Assembly (NCBI GenBank): GCA_003427395.1
Contig: BFEA01000017.1
Span: forward strand, 807,594-836,252
DNA length: 28,659 nt
Origin: Chara braunii
Taxonomy: Eukaryota; Streptophyta; Charophyceae; Charales; Characeae
Reading direction: 5' to 3'
This document shows, in pieces, positions 1-9,120 of this stretch (positions are counted from its first letter, which is position 1; every line of letters begins with the position of its first letter). Position numbers and translations under genes: made by a program. The notes under the pieces were generated by a model. The model made no database searches. It saw only the letters and a program-made list of their open reading frames with translations, and had not been told where the DNA came from.

Positions 1-97
1 GCATAGCTGGGCGAGGTAATGGTGGTTTAAGCCACCAGTAGATCCTAATCTTTTTTTTTTTGTTTTTCTTTTTGCTAAAACACCGGCTGATACATAG

Positions 98-345
98 CTG
101 TACCGCAAGTGACTCCAATCTATTGGTGGGGAGTATCACCTGCTGGAAAACGGGTCCAGCGTCCCTATAACATCTTTTTTTCAATCCTCTGGATGCCAGA
201 GTAATCAATGCTGGCAGGCTTTTCTCAACCTTTTGTCTTTGTATCTTCTTGATTCATTCTGTATATGGGATGCTGGACCCGTTTTCCAGCAGGTGCGCTC
301 CCCACCAACAGATGGAGCCTCTCCCCGAGTGCTAGCGGTACCCGC
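98..345. repeat. Foldback (inverted-repeat) element with a conserved ~45-bp core
   Basis: The arm at about 98-168 is the reverse complement of the arm at about 264-345. Both contain the core (GGTGGGGAG...CACCTGCTGG, then a GGGTCCAGC block) with a few differences, including a small indel. About 95 bp of T-rich spacer separates the arms. A third, single copy of the core lies at 12522-12566. Within the core, GCTGGA and TCCAGC can pair as a small stem. The indel breaks any shared reading frame, so the conservation looks nucleic-acid-level. It resembles a MITE or foldback end, but I cannot assign a family. Confidence 0.65.
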
Positions 346-384
346 TTCTATCAGTACCACTAGCACTGCAGGGGGTGTTTTCAA

Positions 385-403
385 GGGGGGGGGGGGGGGG
401 GGG
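385..403. repeat. G19 homopolymer run
   Basis: Nineteen consecutive G residues lie between the foldback element and the Penelope-like element. The run could form a G-quadruplex, or its length could be a sequencing artefact. Confidence 0.9.
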
Positions 404-449
404 AAGCGTCCCTAGAACATCAAATATTGCAGACACAAGAGTCAGAGAA

Positions 450-1109
450 GAGAATACACAAAGTAATAATGCATTCTTGAGTTTTACTCTCGCGGAAAAG
501 AATACATTATTAAGGTCACGCGGCAATGCGCGTCACACAGTCCTTCTACTCCTCACCGCTCAGACTGCTTACGGGTCATCGCCCGTATCCTACTTCATAC
601 TAAACAAAAAATATGCGAGGGTCCACTGGGCCCTTCATCGTTCCCAACAAAGAAACATCCCCAATTTCCCATGGGCCGCTGAGTAACGTCATCCAATTTG
701 TCCTTACCAGTCATCACGTCATACTGTAGTCCGCTGGTCGGCCATACTTGGTTCCCGCTCAAATGCTCGGTGACTTGTGTCCGACAGCGCTGATTTCCTC
801 AGATTCCATGGGCTACAGGGATGTGTTATCTATGTTGTCCTTATTTGTCATTATGCCACACTGTAGGCGGTTTCCAGGTCCGGTACATATCCAGACCCAG
901 TTCCCGCTTATTACCCTTACCATGCTCGGTAACTCGAAGTCTGAGTACAATGTACCAGATGCAACGATTTTCAGCGTCCCTTCAAACGTTATTTTCTCTA
1001 TACTCCCTTTCCAGCTTGAAGAGCTCGAAGGTTCTTTCCAGGCCAGTTCATACCGTGCTGGTTTACTTGCCGTATAGTAACGAGAAGTGCATATATATTT
1101 TCGGTAAGA
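450..1109 (-). repeat. Downstream pseudo-LTR of the Penelope-like element
   Basis: This is a direct repeat of 4748-5406, collinear from GAGAATACACA at one end to GGTAAGA at the other, with scattered substitutions. On the minus strand it lies at the 3' end of the element. It contains the last ~15 codons of the RT reading frame and the stop codon, so coding sequence and terminal repeat overlap, as in tandem Penelope copies. Confidence 0.85.
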
Positions 1110-3516
1110 CCCTCCCTCCCACCCTTTCTGCTACCTTCCTCAATCCACTCAAAAACAATTCACTCGGGTACTCCAGCTCCCTCAGTTCTCTGTGAAATGT
1201 CATCAGGCTCAGAGGCAATGTTGCTTGTGCTGATGTGTTAGCATGGATACGGTAGATTGTTCCCATTATGAATGCTATTTTTTGTTCAATCGAACTGAAG
1301 GACTGGTAAGTTCGAGTGGTATAAATCTTTGGTTCCTTTTTATCCCATATTGTCTCAAAATTCTTGAATTTGTGAAAACATTGAATTTCATCTGGTTCTT
1401 GGATGACGATGACCTTGGTTTCCAAAAATTCGACTAGATTCGTACCATCGTCCGTTCGTTCCAATACCAGATTTTTATTGTAGCATTCTTTCACTTTGTC
1501 CAATCTTTGTTCCGCCTTCATCCTGTCGCCTTTCTTGTGCCATGTGATCAATAATAAGTGATCAATAAATCTCTTTCCACACATTAGTTTTCGTTCATTC
1601 CCGAGTGATTTCAGGTATGCATTCTCAGAATGCATACAAACCAGGCAGGCTAGAGCAGGGCTAGCATGCCCCCCCATGGGGATACTTGTGTCTTGTTTCA
1701 GGATCTCGCCCAGAGATTTAAAGAAGACATTATTCAGAAGAAAATCTGTCATATTCTCCAAATCTGTTAATCTCACTGATTTCTATCCTCCTTCTCTGAC
1801 AGATTTTGAGAACTTAGCGCCTTTTCCTCTTATCTTTACTCTGATCCAATGCTTCCCTTTTTCTCGAAATTCTTCCATAATCCAACTCACCGCTCTTCTG
1901 ATATCATCATGCGGGATCATGGTGAACATCTCTTTTATGTCGAAGGTTCGAACTATGATCTCGCTCTCTTCTCCAAGTTGCCTTACTTTCTTGTTTACAT
2001 CTCTCATTGCAGGTACAAGATCTCTAGTTGCAATCATATTGAAGTGTTCCATTTTTGTGGACCGAATCATCTCATTAAGTGACTTTGTCAAAATTTTTGT
2101 GACTGATCTGATCGGACTTTGGTAGGATGGACAAATTGGTCTCTTCTTTGAAAGATCCTTTTGTTTACTCATAATAAAAGCATCCTGGATTTTTCCATCC
2201 TTGTTCCAGTTCGCGATTCTGTTCAGTTTCCTGTTGTGAAAATCATGTTTCATCTTCAACAAGATTTCACCTGTTGATCTGCTACAAGTCGTGTACTTTC
2301 CATTCGCATTAAATGTTTTCATCATCCCTTGATAGTAATGCCAGGGGCACTCAACCAACGTGCCACCAGGGTTCCTATCGAGGGGTGATAGTATCAATCC
2401 TTTTAAAGCTTCTTTCACACCCATCACATATTCGACCAAAACTGCGTTGTTCCTGCTCTCCACAGGTGAATTCTTGCAACACTTCAAGTTCCGGATTTTA
2501 ACGAGTTCACCGGGTGCAACAATTCCAGCTTTCAACAAGGGAAAAATGGCTGAGTTACACGCCATATCCACATCGTTCATACTACATAATTTCCCAGGGA
2601 TCGGAATATTACGTGAATTGAACAAAAAAGAGTGAATACCAGGGATGTCATGCAGTCTAACCTGTACATGCCCATGAGTTCTGGGCAAGTCAAAGTCGCC
2701 ACATAAGCACACAACGGATTTTTCCATAATGTGCCTATGGTTGTGCAGAAGGTTCGCGATGGACTTGGCTTTCGTCCATACAACACAGAGTTTCTTATGC
2801 ATCAGGTGACTGAGTGGCACCGATGGTATTTTTTCTTCCATCCAATTGCACATTTCCTGCCTCACTACTTTCTTATTAATATTCTCATTAAACGGTATCT
2901 TTACAACCAGTCTAATCCTGGGGTTGATCCCAATCTGACGCTTAATCTCAGTAGATAATATTCCTCTCAGTATTTGCCTCCCTTTCTTGTTGTTTATGCA
3001 TTTCATTCCTTTCAAGTAATCAAACAACTCGTTTGTGCTCTTCCCTTTCATATCTTTTCGCTTCAAGGGGGTACGAAGCAAGGAAATAATCTTAGAATTC
3101 TTTTGATCGGCTTTAGATTTTGTTTTTACAAGGCAGTCCACTGTCCATTCACCACCCTGTTCGATAAGTGGTCTAGAGTCCCGAAGCAATACTTTCACAC
3201 CATGAATACAGATCTTGCTTGATCCATAGACCAACTTAATCAATCTTCACGCTTTTTCAGAGAAGCGACCAGCGTTATTTGAAATCGAGGTAGGTCTCGC
3301 CCTGCCTTTTGCCGACCTGAGTACTCTCATGAGATCCATCGATTTGCCAATTTTGAGATCAGTAGATGCAAAAACTAGCGATTTCCATTTGCTCGTGGAT
3401 TGAATTCGGTTCTTATCCTTCTTCCTTGTTCTTCGTGGTCTTGATTGTGGTTTTTGTTTCCTAGTGTTTAAACCGGGGTTCTTGCAGTTAATAATCCGTG
3501 TTCCATTTCCTTCAAA
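1063..3516 (-). pseudogene. Penelope-type reverse transcriptase (broken)
   Basis: One minus-strand frame runs from 3516 to 1063, about 818 codons, interrupted only by TGA at 3247-3249 and TAG at 1783-1785. The N-terminal part is basic (KPQSRPRRTRKKDKN), followed by a Penelope-style thumb/palm region. RT motifs in order are RPICPSYQSP (fingers), the first catalytic Asp in FDIKEMFTMIP near 1940, the primer-grip-like IPMGGHASPALA near 1660, then RFIDHLLLI at 1558-1563. The last should be a D-D pair, and its second Asp is His here. The C-terminal pattern around IEQKIAFIMGTIYRI is also Penelope-like. The reading frame joins the upstream nuclease frame through a frameshift between 3516 and 3468. 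The protein would copy element RNA at a nicked target. This copy should be inactive because of the stops and the lost Asp. Confidence 0.85.
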
Positions 3517-3713
3517 TTATCCTTCTCTCCGAACCATATTGGAATCATCGTATATGAATAACACCCCTTCTTGTAAAGCCACTTGTGTACTTTAAAAACA
3601 ACCTTCCTCGCATTCCTCCGATGTTCTCTCCATCTTTCCGCGACTAGCCTCCCTGTTTATCCTACGTAAGTGGCCTTAAAGAAGAGATCATGACATAAAC
3701 GCAACTTTCCCCG
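3468..3713 (-). pseudogene. GIY-YIG endonuclease domain, N-terminal to the RT (broken)
   Basis: Read on the minus strand, FFKATYVG-stop-TGRLV supplies the YIG half of the motif, with a TAA at 3657-3659 where Lys or Gln is usual. It is followed by the conserved Arg helix ERWREHRRNAR and by a Glu in KEMEHGL, the expected order of GIY-YIG catalytic residues. The first half (GKVAFMS) is visible only in another frame at about 3690-3713, which implies a frameshift there. The domain lies immediately upstream of, and nearly in frame with, the RT. In active relatives it nicks the target to start target-primed reverse transcription. Assignment rests on motif order. The nuclease-first arrangement is directly visible. 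Confidence 0.75.
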
Positions 3714-3716
3714 TCA

Positions 3717-4393
3717 AGTAACCTCGGCAGGTCAGTCTATTCCAGTCTTAACCAATACTTTACGTACGTGTTACCCCATCGAATAAATCGGTTCAAACAA
3801 CCCCAAATAATCACGATCCTAAATAATCTCTCTATCTCTTTATGCAACCCCTGGTCACAATCCTTCGAGGGATCATGTTCCAGCTGAGTCTTCAAGCGTC
3901 GCAGGGCTTTCAACCAAGCCCTCTTCGATCAATCTCCTGCGACGTTGTCCTCCTCGTCAGACTGCTGGGTGGCTTCGTCGTCGTCCGAGGGCTTGGAAGG
4001 ATCGGTATCATCATCATCTTCCTTGTTAACGAGCTTCGTCGTTTTCCACTTCTCGATTAACTCGAGATGCTCCTTCGTGAACCTTGCGCGGTTTCCTGGA
4101 TCAAGGAACCTGTTCGCTGATTGTACACGTGGAGCACTCTAAGGTTGCCACGCCCCCTACCATCCGTAGGGAGGAGGGGGATAGTAGCTTGGTTGGTTAG
4201 TCAGCATAGGTACCTGGTGTGTAACCGGCGGCGGTCGAGGGAGTGCGGGAGCCGAAGCTGGAGTATGGTTTGCAGAATTCGCTGCTGGTGCCGATGTGAT
4301 GGTGGCCGGTGGGGTCTGCATACCCACCGGGAACTCCATCCAGTAACACCGACACCCCGACCACCTCCCCCGCCCTCGTCCCCTGCCGTACAT
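3717..4393 (-). pseudogene. N-terminal extension or ORF1 of the Penelope element: RG-rich, Pro-rich, acidic
   Basis: A single minus-strand frame upstream of the nuclease contains a GRGRGRGRW tract near 4380, a Pro/Ala/Thr-rich stretch ending in SYYPPPPYGW near 4160, a charged block (RFTKEHLELIEKWK), an acidic run (KEDDDDTDPSKPSDDDEA) near 3960-4020 and another basic/acidic stretch to about 3740. Stops fall at 4157-4159 (TAG), 4139-4141 (TAG), 3929-3931 (TGA) and 3737-3739 (TAG). The shared frame and the charged, non-random composition suggest one ancient coding segment. It could be a separate RNA-binding ORF1 whose natural stop is TGA 3929, or the leader of the polyprotein. I recognise no domain in it. 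Confidence 0.5.
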
Positions 4394-4747
4394 GCGCTTG
4401 CCGATGAAGTCCCAGCCGAGAAGTCTTCAAGAGGAGAGAGAATATAACAAACGCCTTCGGGTCGCCGATCTTCAGATGCACCGGTAATCGACTTCGACTA
4501 AGAGAGATCGAGCATGGGGATAATCACCATGACGAGCAATCAAGAACAAGGAGGAACGATGAATGAATAGAATTAAATTTAACAGTAATAAATTAATAAA
4601 TTTAATGACGAAGTACGTAGAAAGAAGCACTCTCGAGATCACCTATGACTACATACATGCTGTAGTGGTCCCAAAGACGAGCACCTCGAGAGGCACTAGC
4701 AAAGCGTTCCCAAGCATAACTGCAAGGTCGTTTCACTAGTTCAATGT
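4394..4747 (-). other. Probable 5' untranslated region of the Penelope-like element
   Basis: About 350 bp separate the first readable coding frame from the upstream pseudo-LTR. The half nearer the repeat is AT-rich (TTAAATTTAACAGTAATAAA near 4570). No gene or promoter motif is convincing. Confidence 0.35.
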
Positions 4748-5406
4748 GAGAATACACAATGTAATAATGCATTCTGGAGTTTTACTCTCGCGGAAAAGAA
4801 TACATTATTAAGGTCACGCGGCAATGCGCGTCACACAATCCTTCTACTCCTCACCGCTCAGACTGCTTACGGTCATCGCCCATATCCTACTTTATACTAA
4901 ACAAAAAATATGAGAGGGCGCACTGGGCCCTTCATCGTTCCCAACAAAGAAACATCCCCAATTTCCCATGTGTCGCTGAGTAACGTCATCTAATTCGTCC
5001 TTACCAGTCATCACGTCATATTGTAGTCCGCTGGTCGGCCATACTTGGTTCCCGCTCAAATGCTCGGTGACTTGTGTTCGGCAGCGCTGATTTCCTCAGA
5101 TTCCATGGGCTACAGGGATGTGTTATCTATGTTGTCCTTATTTGTCATTATGCCACATGGTAGGCGGTTTCCAGGTCCGGTACATATCGAGACCCAGTTC
5201 CTGCTTATTACCCTTACCATGTTTGGTAACTCGAAGTCTGAGTACAATGTACCAGCTGCAACGATTTTCAGCGTCCCTTCAAACACTATTTTCTCTATAC
5301 TCCCTTTCCAGCTTGAAGAGCTCGAAGGTTCTTTCCAGGCCAGTTCATACCGTGCTGGTTTACTTGCCGTATAGTAACGAGAAGTGCATATATATTTCCG
5401 GTAAGA
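4748..5406 (-). repeat. Upstream pseudo-LTR of the Penelope-like element
   Basis: This direct repeat of 450-1109 sits at the 5' side of the minus-strand element. It includes the codons corresponding to the end of an RT frame, including the stop. It is therefore best read as the 3' end of a preceding head-to-tail copy whose remainder is missing. Penelope promoters usually lie in this repeat, but I see no TATA box I would defend. Confidence 0.85.
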
Positions 5407-5413
5407 GTCAGAT

Positions 5414-5446
5414 GTGTGGACTAGAGATGACCTCTCCAGTCCACAC
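5414..5446. repeat. Short perfect hairpin beside the pseudo-LTR
   Basis: GTGTGGACT (5414-5422) and AGTCCACAC (5438-5446) form a perfect 9-bp stem. The inner GAG/CTC bases extend the pairing. It begins 8 bp outside the end of the upstream pseudo-LTR and has no assigned function. Confidence 0.6.
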
Positions 5447-5447
5447 A

Positions 5448-5528
5448 GGACTGCCATATATATATCCATGCGGGGCATTTTCTTATTAAAAAAAAAAAAA
5501 AAAGGACTGCCATATATATATATCCATG
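5448..5528 (+). mobile_element. Minimal poly(A) insertion flanked by 23/25-bp direct repeats
   Basis: GGACTGCC(AT)nCCATG occurs at 5448-5470 and again at 5504-5528, differing only by one TA unit. Between the two copies lie 17 bp (5471-5487) and a run of sixteen A (5488-5503). Flanking duplication plus a 3' A-tail is the signature of target-primed retrotransposition, here with almost complete 5' truncation. Slippage at the AT repeat is the alternative. Confidence 0.5.
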
Positions 5529-6011
5529 ACCCTAGCTATTCTAACCCTGTTGAAATTAAGCATATCCCTTCAATTCTTGACCTCTCTTTCCCCCTATACC
5601 ATACCATTGCAATTGAACTAAGGGGGTAGTTAGACACTCCTCAGGGCGTCCTCGGCCCCCAATACGAATCCTCGGGGAAATTGTGGTTTTTTGGAGGTAT
5701 AGGTCCACCCATCCGCAGGGAATGGCTCCGAGGACGAATCCTGAAGGCCTTCCTGTGGCCAGTTTTATATGAGTATATGCAGCCGCGGGAGGTGTGTGCA
5801 TGCTCCGGTATGGGATGTCCGCGCAAGAGGCATGTTGGTCCACAGGTGAAGGGCGTGAATACATGGGGGGCCACACACAAAAAAAAAAGATATAAAAGGT
5901 CCTTCACTGACAACACATGGCAGCTTGGAGTGCAAGCTTCAGTGGGTGAAAGACCTCCATTGTGTCATGGTCTTTCGTGGACGCGTAGAGTGCGGCCGGC
6001 ATGGTATGTGA
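5529..6011. other. No gene recognised; region upstream of the PIF/Harbinger remnant
   Basis: The sequence has mixed composition, with an A11 run around 5880 followed by GATATAAAAGG at 5889-5899, a TATA-like box ahead of the plus-strand transposase remnant. The box could be its old promoter, but the evidence is position only. No coding similarity was recognised. Confidence 0.3.
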
Positions 6012-7415
6012 ATGAGGACGCTGAGGATGCGGGCACACGACGAGGAGGCAGGGTTGCCGGTGATGGCGTCTTTTCGAAGTTCGTCGACAACAAAGGGTGG
6101 TTGGGGAGATGGGCGTGCTGTGCTGATGTCCGTGGAGAAGACGACGGTGGTGGCGGTGGTGCTGGTTGTCGTCGTCCACTGTGAGCTAGGGAGAGCGTCC
6201 ACGCGCATGAAGGCGAAGCTGTCGAAGCGCAGGCAAAGGCTGCTCATACAAAGAGTGCTTGACGACGTTGACGCCCTTGACTGCGTGGCGACTTTGCAGG
6301 CCGTCGCCCAACTGTGCGCTGCGCTAGGTTCCAGTGTGCTCCCTCGTGCAATGCTGAGATGGTGGATGAAACGGAGAACAGGTGGGACGTGGGAAGATAT
6401 GCGGGTGTGCGATGACATGATGAACGATTACTTCCGCGAGAAACTGTGCATGTCCTGTAGGGTGTTCAGGAAGATTACAAAGTCATAAGCACCTCCTCTG
6501 CAATGTCAAGTTATGTTCTACAGGGCCCGAGCAGATCATTGCATACACGCTGCACTGGTGGGCGTCAAGCGAAATGTACGAGAGCAGCACATCCTCTTTC
6601 GGCGTCAGCAAAGCTCCTGGCCTCATCGCGGTCCACGGTGTCACCGCCGCTGTATTAAAGGTGTATGCGGACAAGATAGTGTGGCCGACGGGGGTGCGAA
6701 AGCATGTTCTTCCTCCAGATGTTTGCGGAGGAAGGGTTCCCCAGCTACCATAGAGCGCTGAACTACACACACATCTACGTTGACCAACCGGTGAACGGCC
6801 CCAACGAGAACTACTTTGATTGCAAGCATCGTTTCTCTGTCATGGCGCAACTAGTGGTTGACCTGGACTTGCAAGTGCTTGACGTTCATGTGGGATACCT
6901 AGCCAACTACCACGACATCAGGATGATCCAGATGTCCAATTTGTGGAAGCGCATAGAAGAGGGGTCATTGTTCCATGGGTCACTTGTGATGCTGTCGGCC
7001 AGGGTGCAAACAAACGGGTACATCTAGGCGGCAACGAGTATCCTCCTCAGAATGGATAGTCCTGTTGTATCATGATGGAGGAATCAATCAGCATCCTGAG
7101 AAGGAGAGGTTCAACACGAAGTAGAATGGCGCCAAAGGGGCCGTGGAGAGGGCATTTGACAACTTAAAAGGGATATGGAGGTTTCTGCACACGCACAAGA
7201 CAAATCTGGAGATGCTACCACAAGAATTCGTGACCGTCTGCATACTCCACAACATCGTTCTCAACGCTGGCATTGAGTTTGGCGAAAATATGCTTTGGGA
7301 AGTCGACAAGAACGGAGTGAGACGACAAGTGGACCTCAACATCCATCCATCTACTTCTCCCGCTCACCTCCTTTTTGAGAAAAAAATTAAGAAGACCTCC
7401 CCCTGCCAGCATTAA
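6012..7415 (+). pseudogene. PIF/Harbinger-type DDE transposase (broken)
   Basis: Plus-strand fragments in successive frames match the order of a Harbinger transposase. These are the RWWMKRRTGGTWEDM...YFREKLCMS segment (about 6358-6470), a middle segment containing FGVSKAPGLIAV and KIVWPTG (about 6544-6695), the DDE core GFPSYHRALNYTHIYV with VGYLANYHDIRM (6704-7027), and VERAFDNLKGIWRFL...CILHNIVLNAG (7143-7300). The first catalytic Asp, usually in a G-A-L-D motif, is Asn (codon 6761-6763). The second Asp (6914-6916) and the Glu (7146-7148) remain. Frame changes occur near 6490-6540, 6700 and 7020-7060, with a further TAG near 7123. A separate Myb-like partner ORF, usual in this superfamily, was not found. 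Terminal inverted repeats were not located. Confidence 0.85.
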
Positions 7416-7462
7416 TTGCCCCGAAAACCAAGGGATTAACTGAGCAGGGACGCCCTTTGATG

Positions 7463-8545
7463 ATAGGTCAAATTTGGAAAATATGGAAACATGCAACCTC
7501 TGAAACAGTCAACCCAAAAGATCCTGCCTCCATCATCAAAAGGAAAAACCTCAAGTTATTCCAGGTGGAGTTAGTAGCAAGTGGCCAGTACCCGCCAAGA
7601 TACTTAGCGCCACTTGCATCCACCCCAACTCCCTCCATCCCTGTCTCATCCGTCCTTCCTAACTCCGTCCTCGTAAATAATTTCAAAGGTCCTGGACCGC
7701 TTCTCAGCAGGGGTTGAGCACCATCATCACCCCGAAGTTCCTTGCCCAGCTCCAGTCTCCGTACTCAAAGGGGTGAACAAGCGCCACCCACCGCCAATCG
7801 CGCCAGAGCTCGCCCTCATCAACCGGTACCCATTGGACAACCTAAACTACCCAACGCCGATCGCATCTAATAAGAGTTCCCCCTAGCTGGTACCCATTAA
7901 GCAACCCTATTCCATCTTCCTCTCCGTCCTTGCAAAGAATCATTCCATGCCCCTTCTCCCTACTTGAAAACAAATCCCCCAAAACCCTACAAGATACTTC
8001 ACTTGACTATCCCATGGGGCCCTTGTTAAGACCCTGACGAAACTCTGACGAGAATAGGACCAATTCAGGAAAACAAGCAACCCCAGAAACAGATAACCCG
8101 AACAATCCTGCCTCCATTATCGAAAGGAAGAACCTCATTCGTCCTCCCAATTTCCATCCTCGTAAAGAGTCCAGAGAACCTCATCTCAGCAGGGGTTGGG
8201 CACCATCATCGCCCTGAAATTCCTTGCCCCTATAAAAATTCCAGTCTCCGTCCTCAAAGGGGTGAAACAACACTACCCAACACCAATCGTGCCAAGGCTC
8301 ACCCTCATCAGCCGGTACCCATTGGGCAGCCTAAACTACCCAACGCCAATCGCATTTGATAAGAGCTCCCTCTAGCCGGTATCCGTTAGAAAGCCCTATT
8401 CCATCCCCTCTCCGTCATTTGATGCCCTTCGCCCCCTACTTAAAAACAAATCCCCCCAAACCCTACAAGATGCTCCACTTGACCATCCTATGGGGCCCCT
8501 GTTCAAAAAATCTGACAAAAATCTGACGAAAAGAAATAGGTCAAA
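7463..8545. repeat. Tandem duplication, two units and the start of a third
   Basis: Unit 1 (about 7463-8053) and unit 2 (about 8054-8535) share collinear blocks. Examples are CCTGCCTCCAT.ATC.AAAGGAA, CTCAGCAGGGGTTG.GCACCATCATC, CAGTCTCCGT.CTCAAAGGGGTGAA, and CAACGCC.ATCGCAT. A third unit begins at about 8536 with ATAGGTCAAATTTTG and is lost into AT-rich DNA. Unit 2 has internal deletions. The sequence is pyrimidine-rich and stop-rich, so I regard it as non-coding. Divergence suggests an old duplication. Confidence 0.75.
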
Positions 8546-9120
8546 TTTTGTAAAACTATCTTGCCATAAAAACCTTAGAAAATCGACGAGATTTAGGACT
8601 TAGAAATCGCAACATTTTTAAACATAAAACAGACTGGAATACTTTTGGAATAAACTAAAGTAGAAATGATTTATCCTACAACTAGGAAAATCAGAATACA
8701 CTCTGCGTACAAATTTAGGGGATCGATTGCAAGACTATAATCTAGACAAATGTAATAAAAAAAAAAACATAGGAATGATAGATTTTGATAAGAAGGATTT
8801 TCGAATCGATTATCAAACGACAGATTGAGAATCCTTTAGCAAAAAAAAAATAAATACATTTTTGAGAAATTTGTAGGAATTTGTCGGAAATCAGTTGCAA
8901 ATCATATTTGGGAATTTTATAACAGAAATGAGTTTATTTCAAAACAAAGGGGATCTAATTAGAAATTTAGGAATTTAAGAAAAAATACGTGCTACTTGTA
9001 ATCAGATCAGATTCTAGTTAATTAGAACATACATTGTAGAACATACAAGCAGTCGGCACGAATACAACTGAGATTCAAATAGAAGTATAGATATATTCTA
9101 ATAGAAAACATACCAGGATA
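8546..9120. other. AT-rich non-coding stretch
   Basis: A-rich DNA with short A runs (for example around 8758-8768 and 8841-8850) and no open frame of note. The composition change from the CT-rich repeats is abrupt at about 8540. Confidence 0.6.

Larger units (their letters stand above)
450..5406 (-). mobile_element. Penelope-like retroelement with N-terminal GIY-YIG domain and direct terminal repeats
   Basis: The minus strand carries a decayed polyprotein. It reads GIY-YIG endonuclease (about 3468-3713) followed by reverse transcriptase (about 1063-3516), inside ~660-bp direct repeats at 450-1109 and 4748-5406. Classical Penelope-like elements place the GIY-YIG domain after the RT. An N-terminal nuclease is the permuted arrangement known from the Naiad/Chlamys clade, which includes green-lineage members. 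The direct repeats match the pseudo-LTR organisation of partly tandem Penelope copies. In-frame stops, at least two frameshifts and an altered RT active site mark the copy as dead. Insertion-site duplications were not identified. Confidence 0.8.

Noticed and set aside
450-1109. Hammerhead ribozyme in the Penelope pseudo-LTR
   Set aside because: Hammerheads are known in such repeats. On the minus strand I found only CTGAGGA near 793-799, without a properly placed GAAA and stems. No complete core was visible.
4121-4447. Plus-strand open frame opposite the Penelope leader
   Set aside because: It is antisense to the RG/Pro-rich minus-strand frame, with composition mirroring it and no motif of its own.
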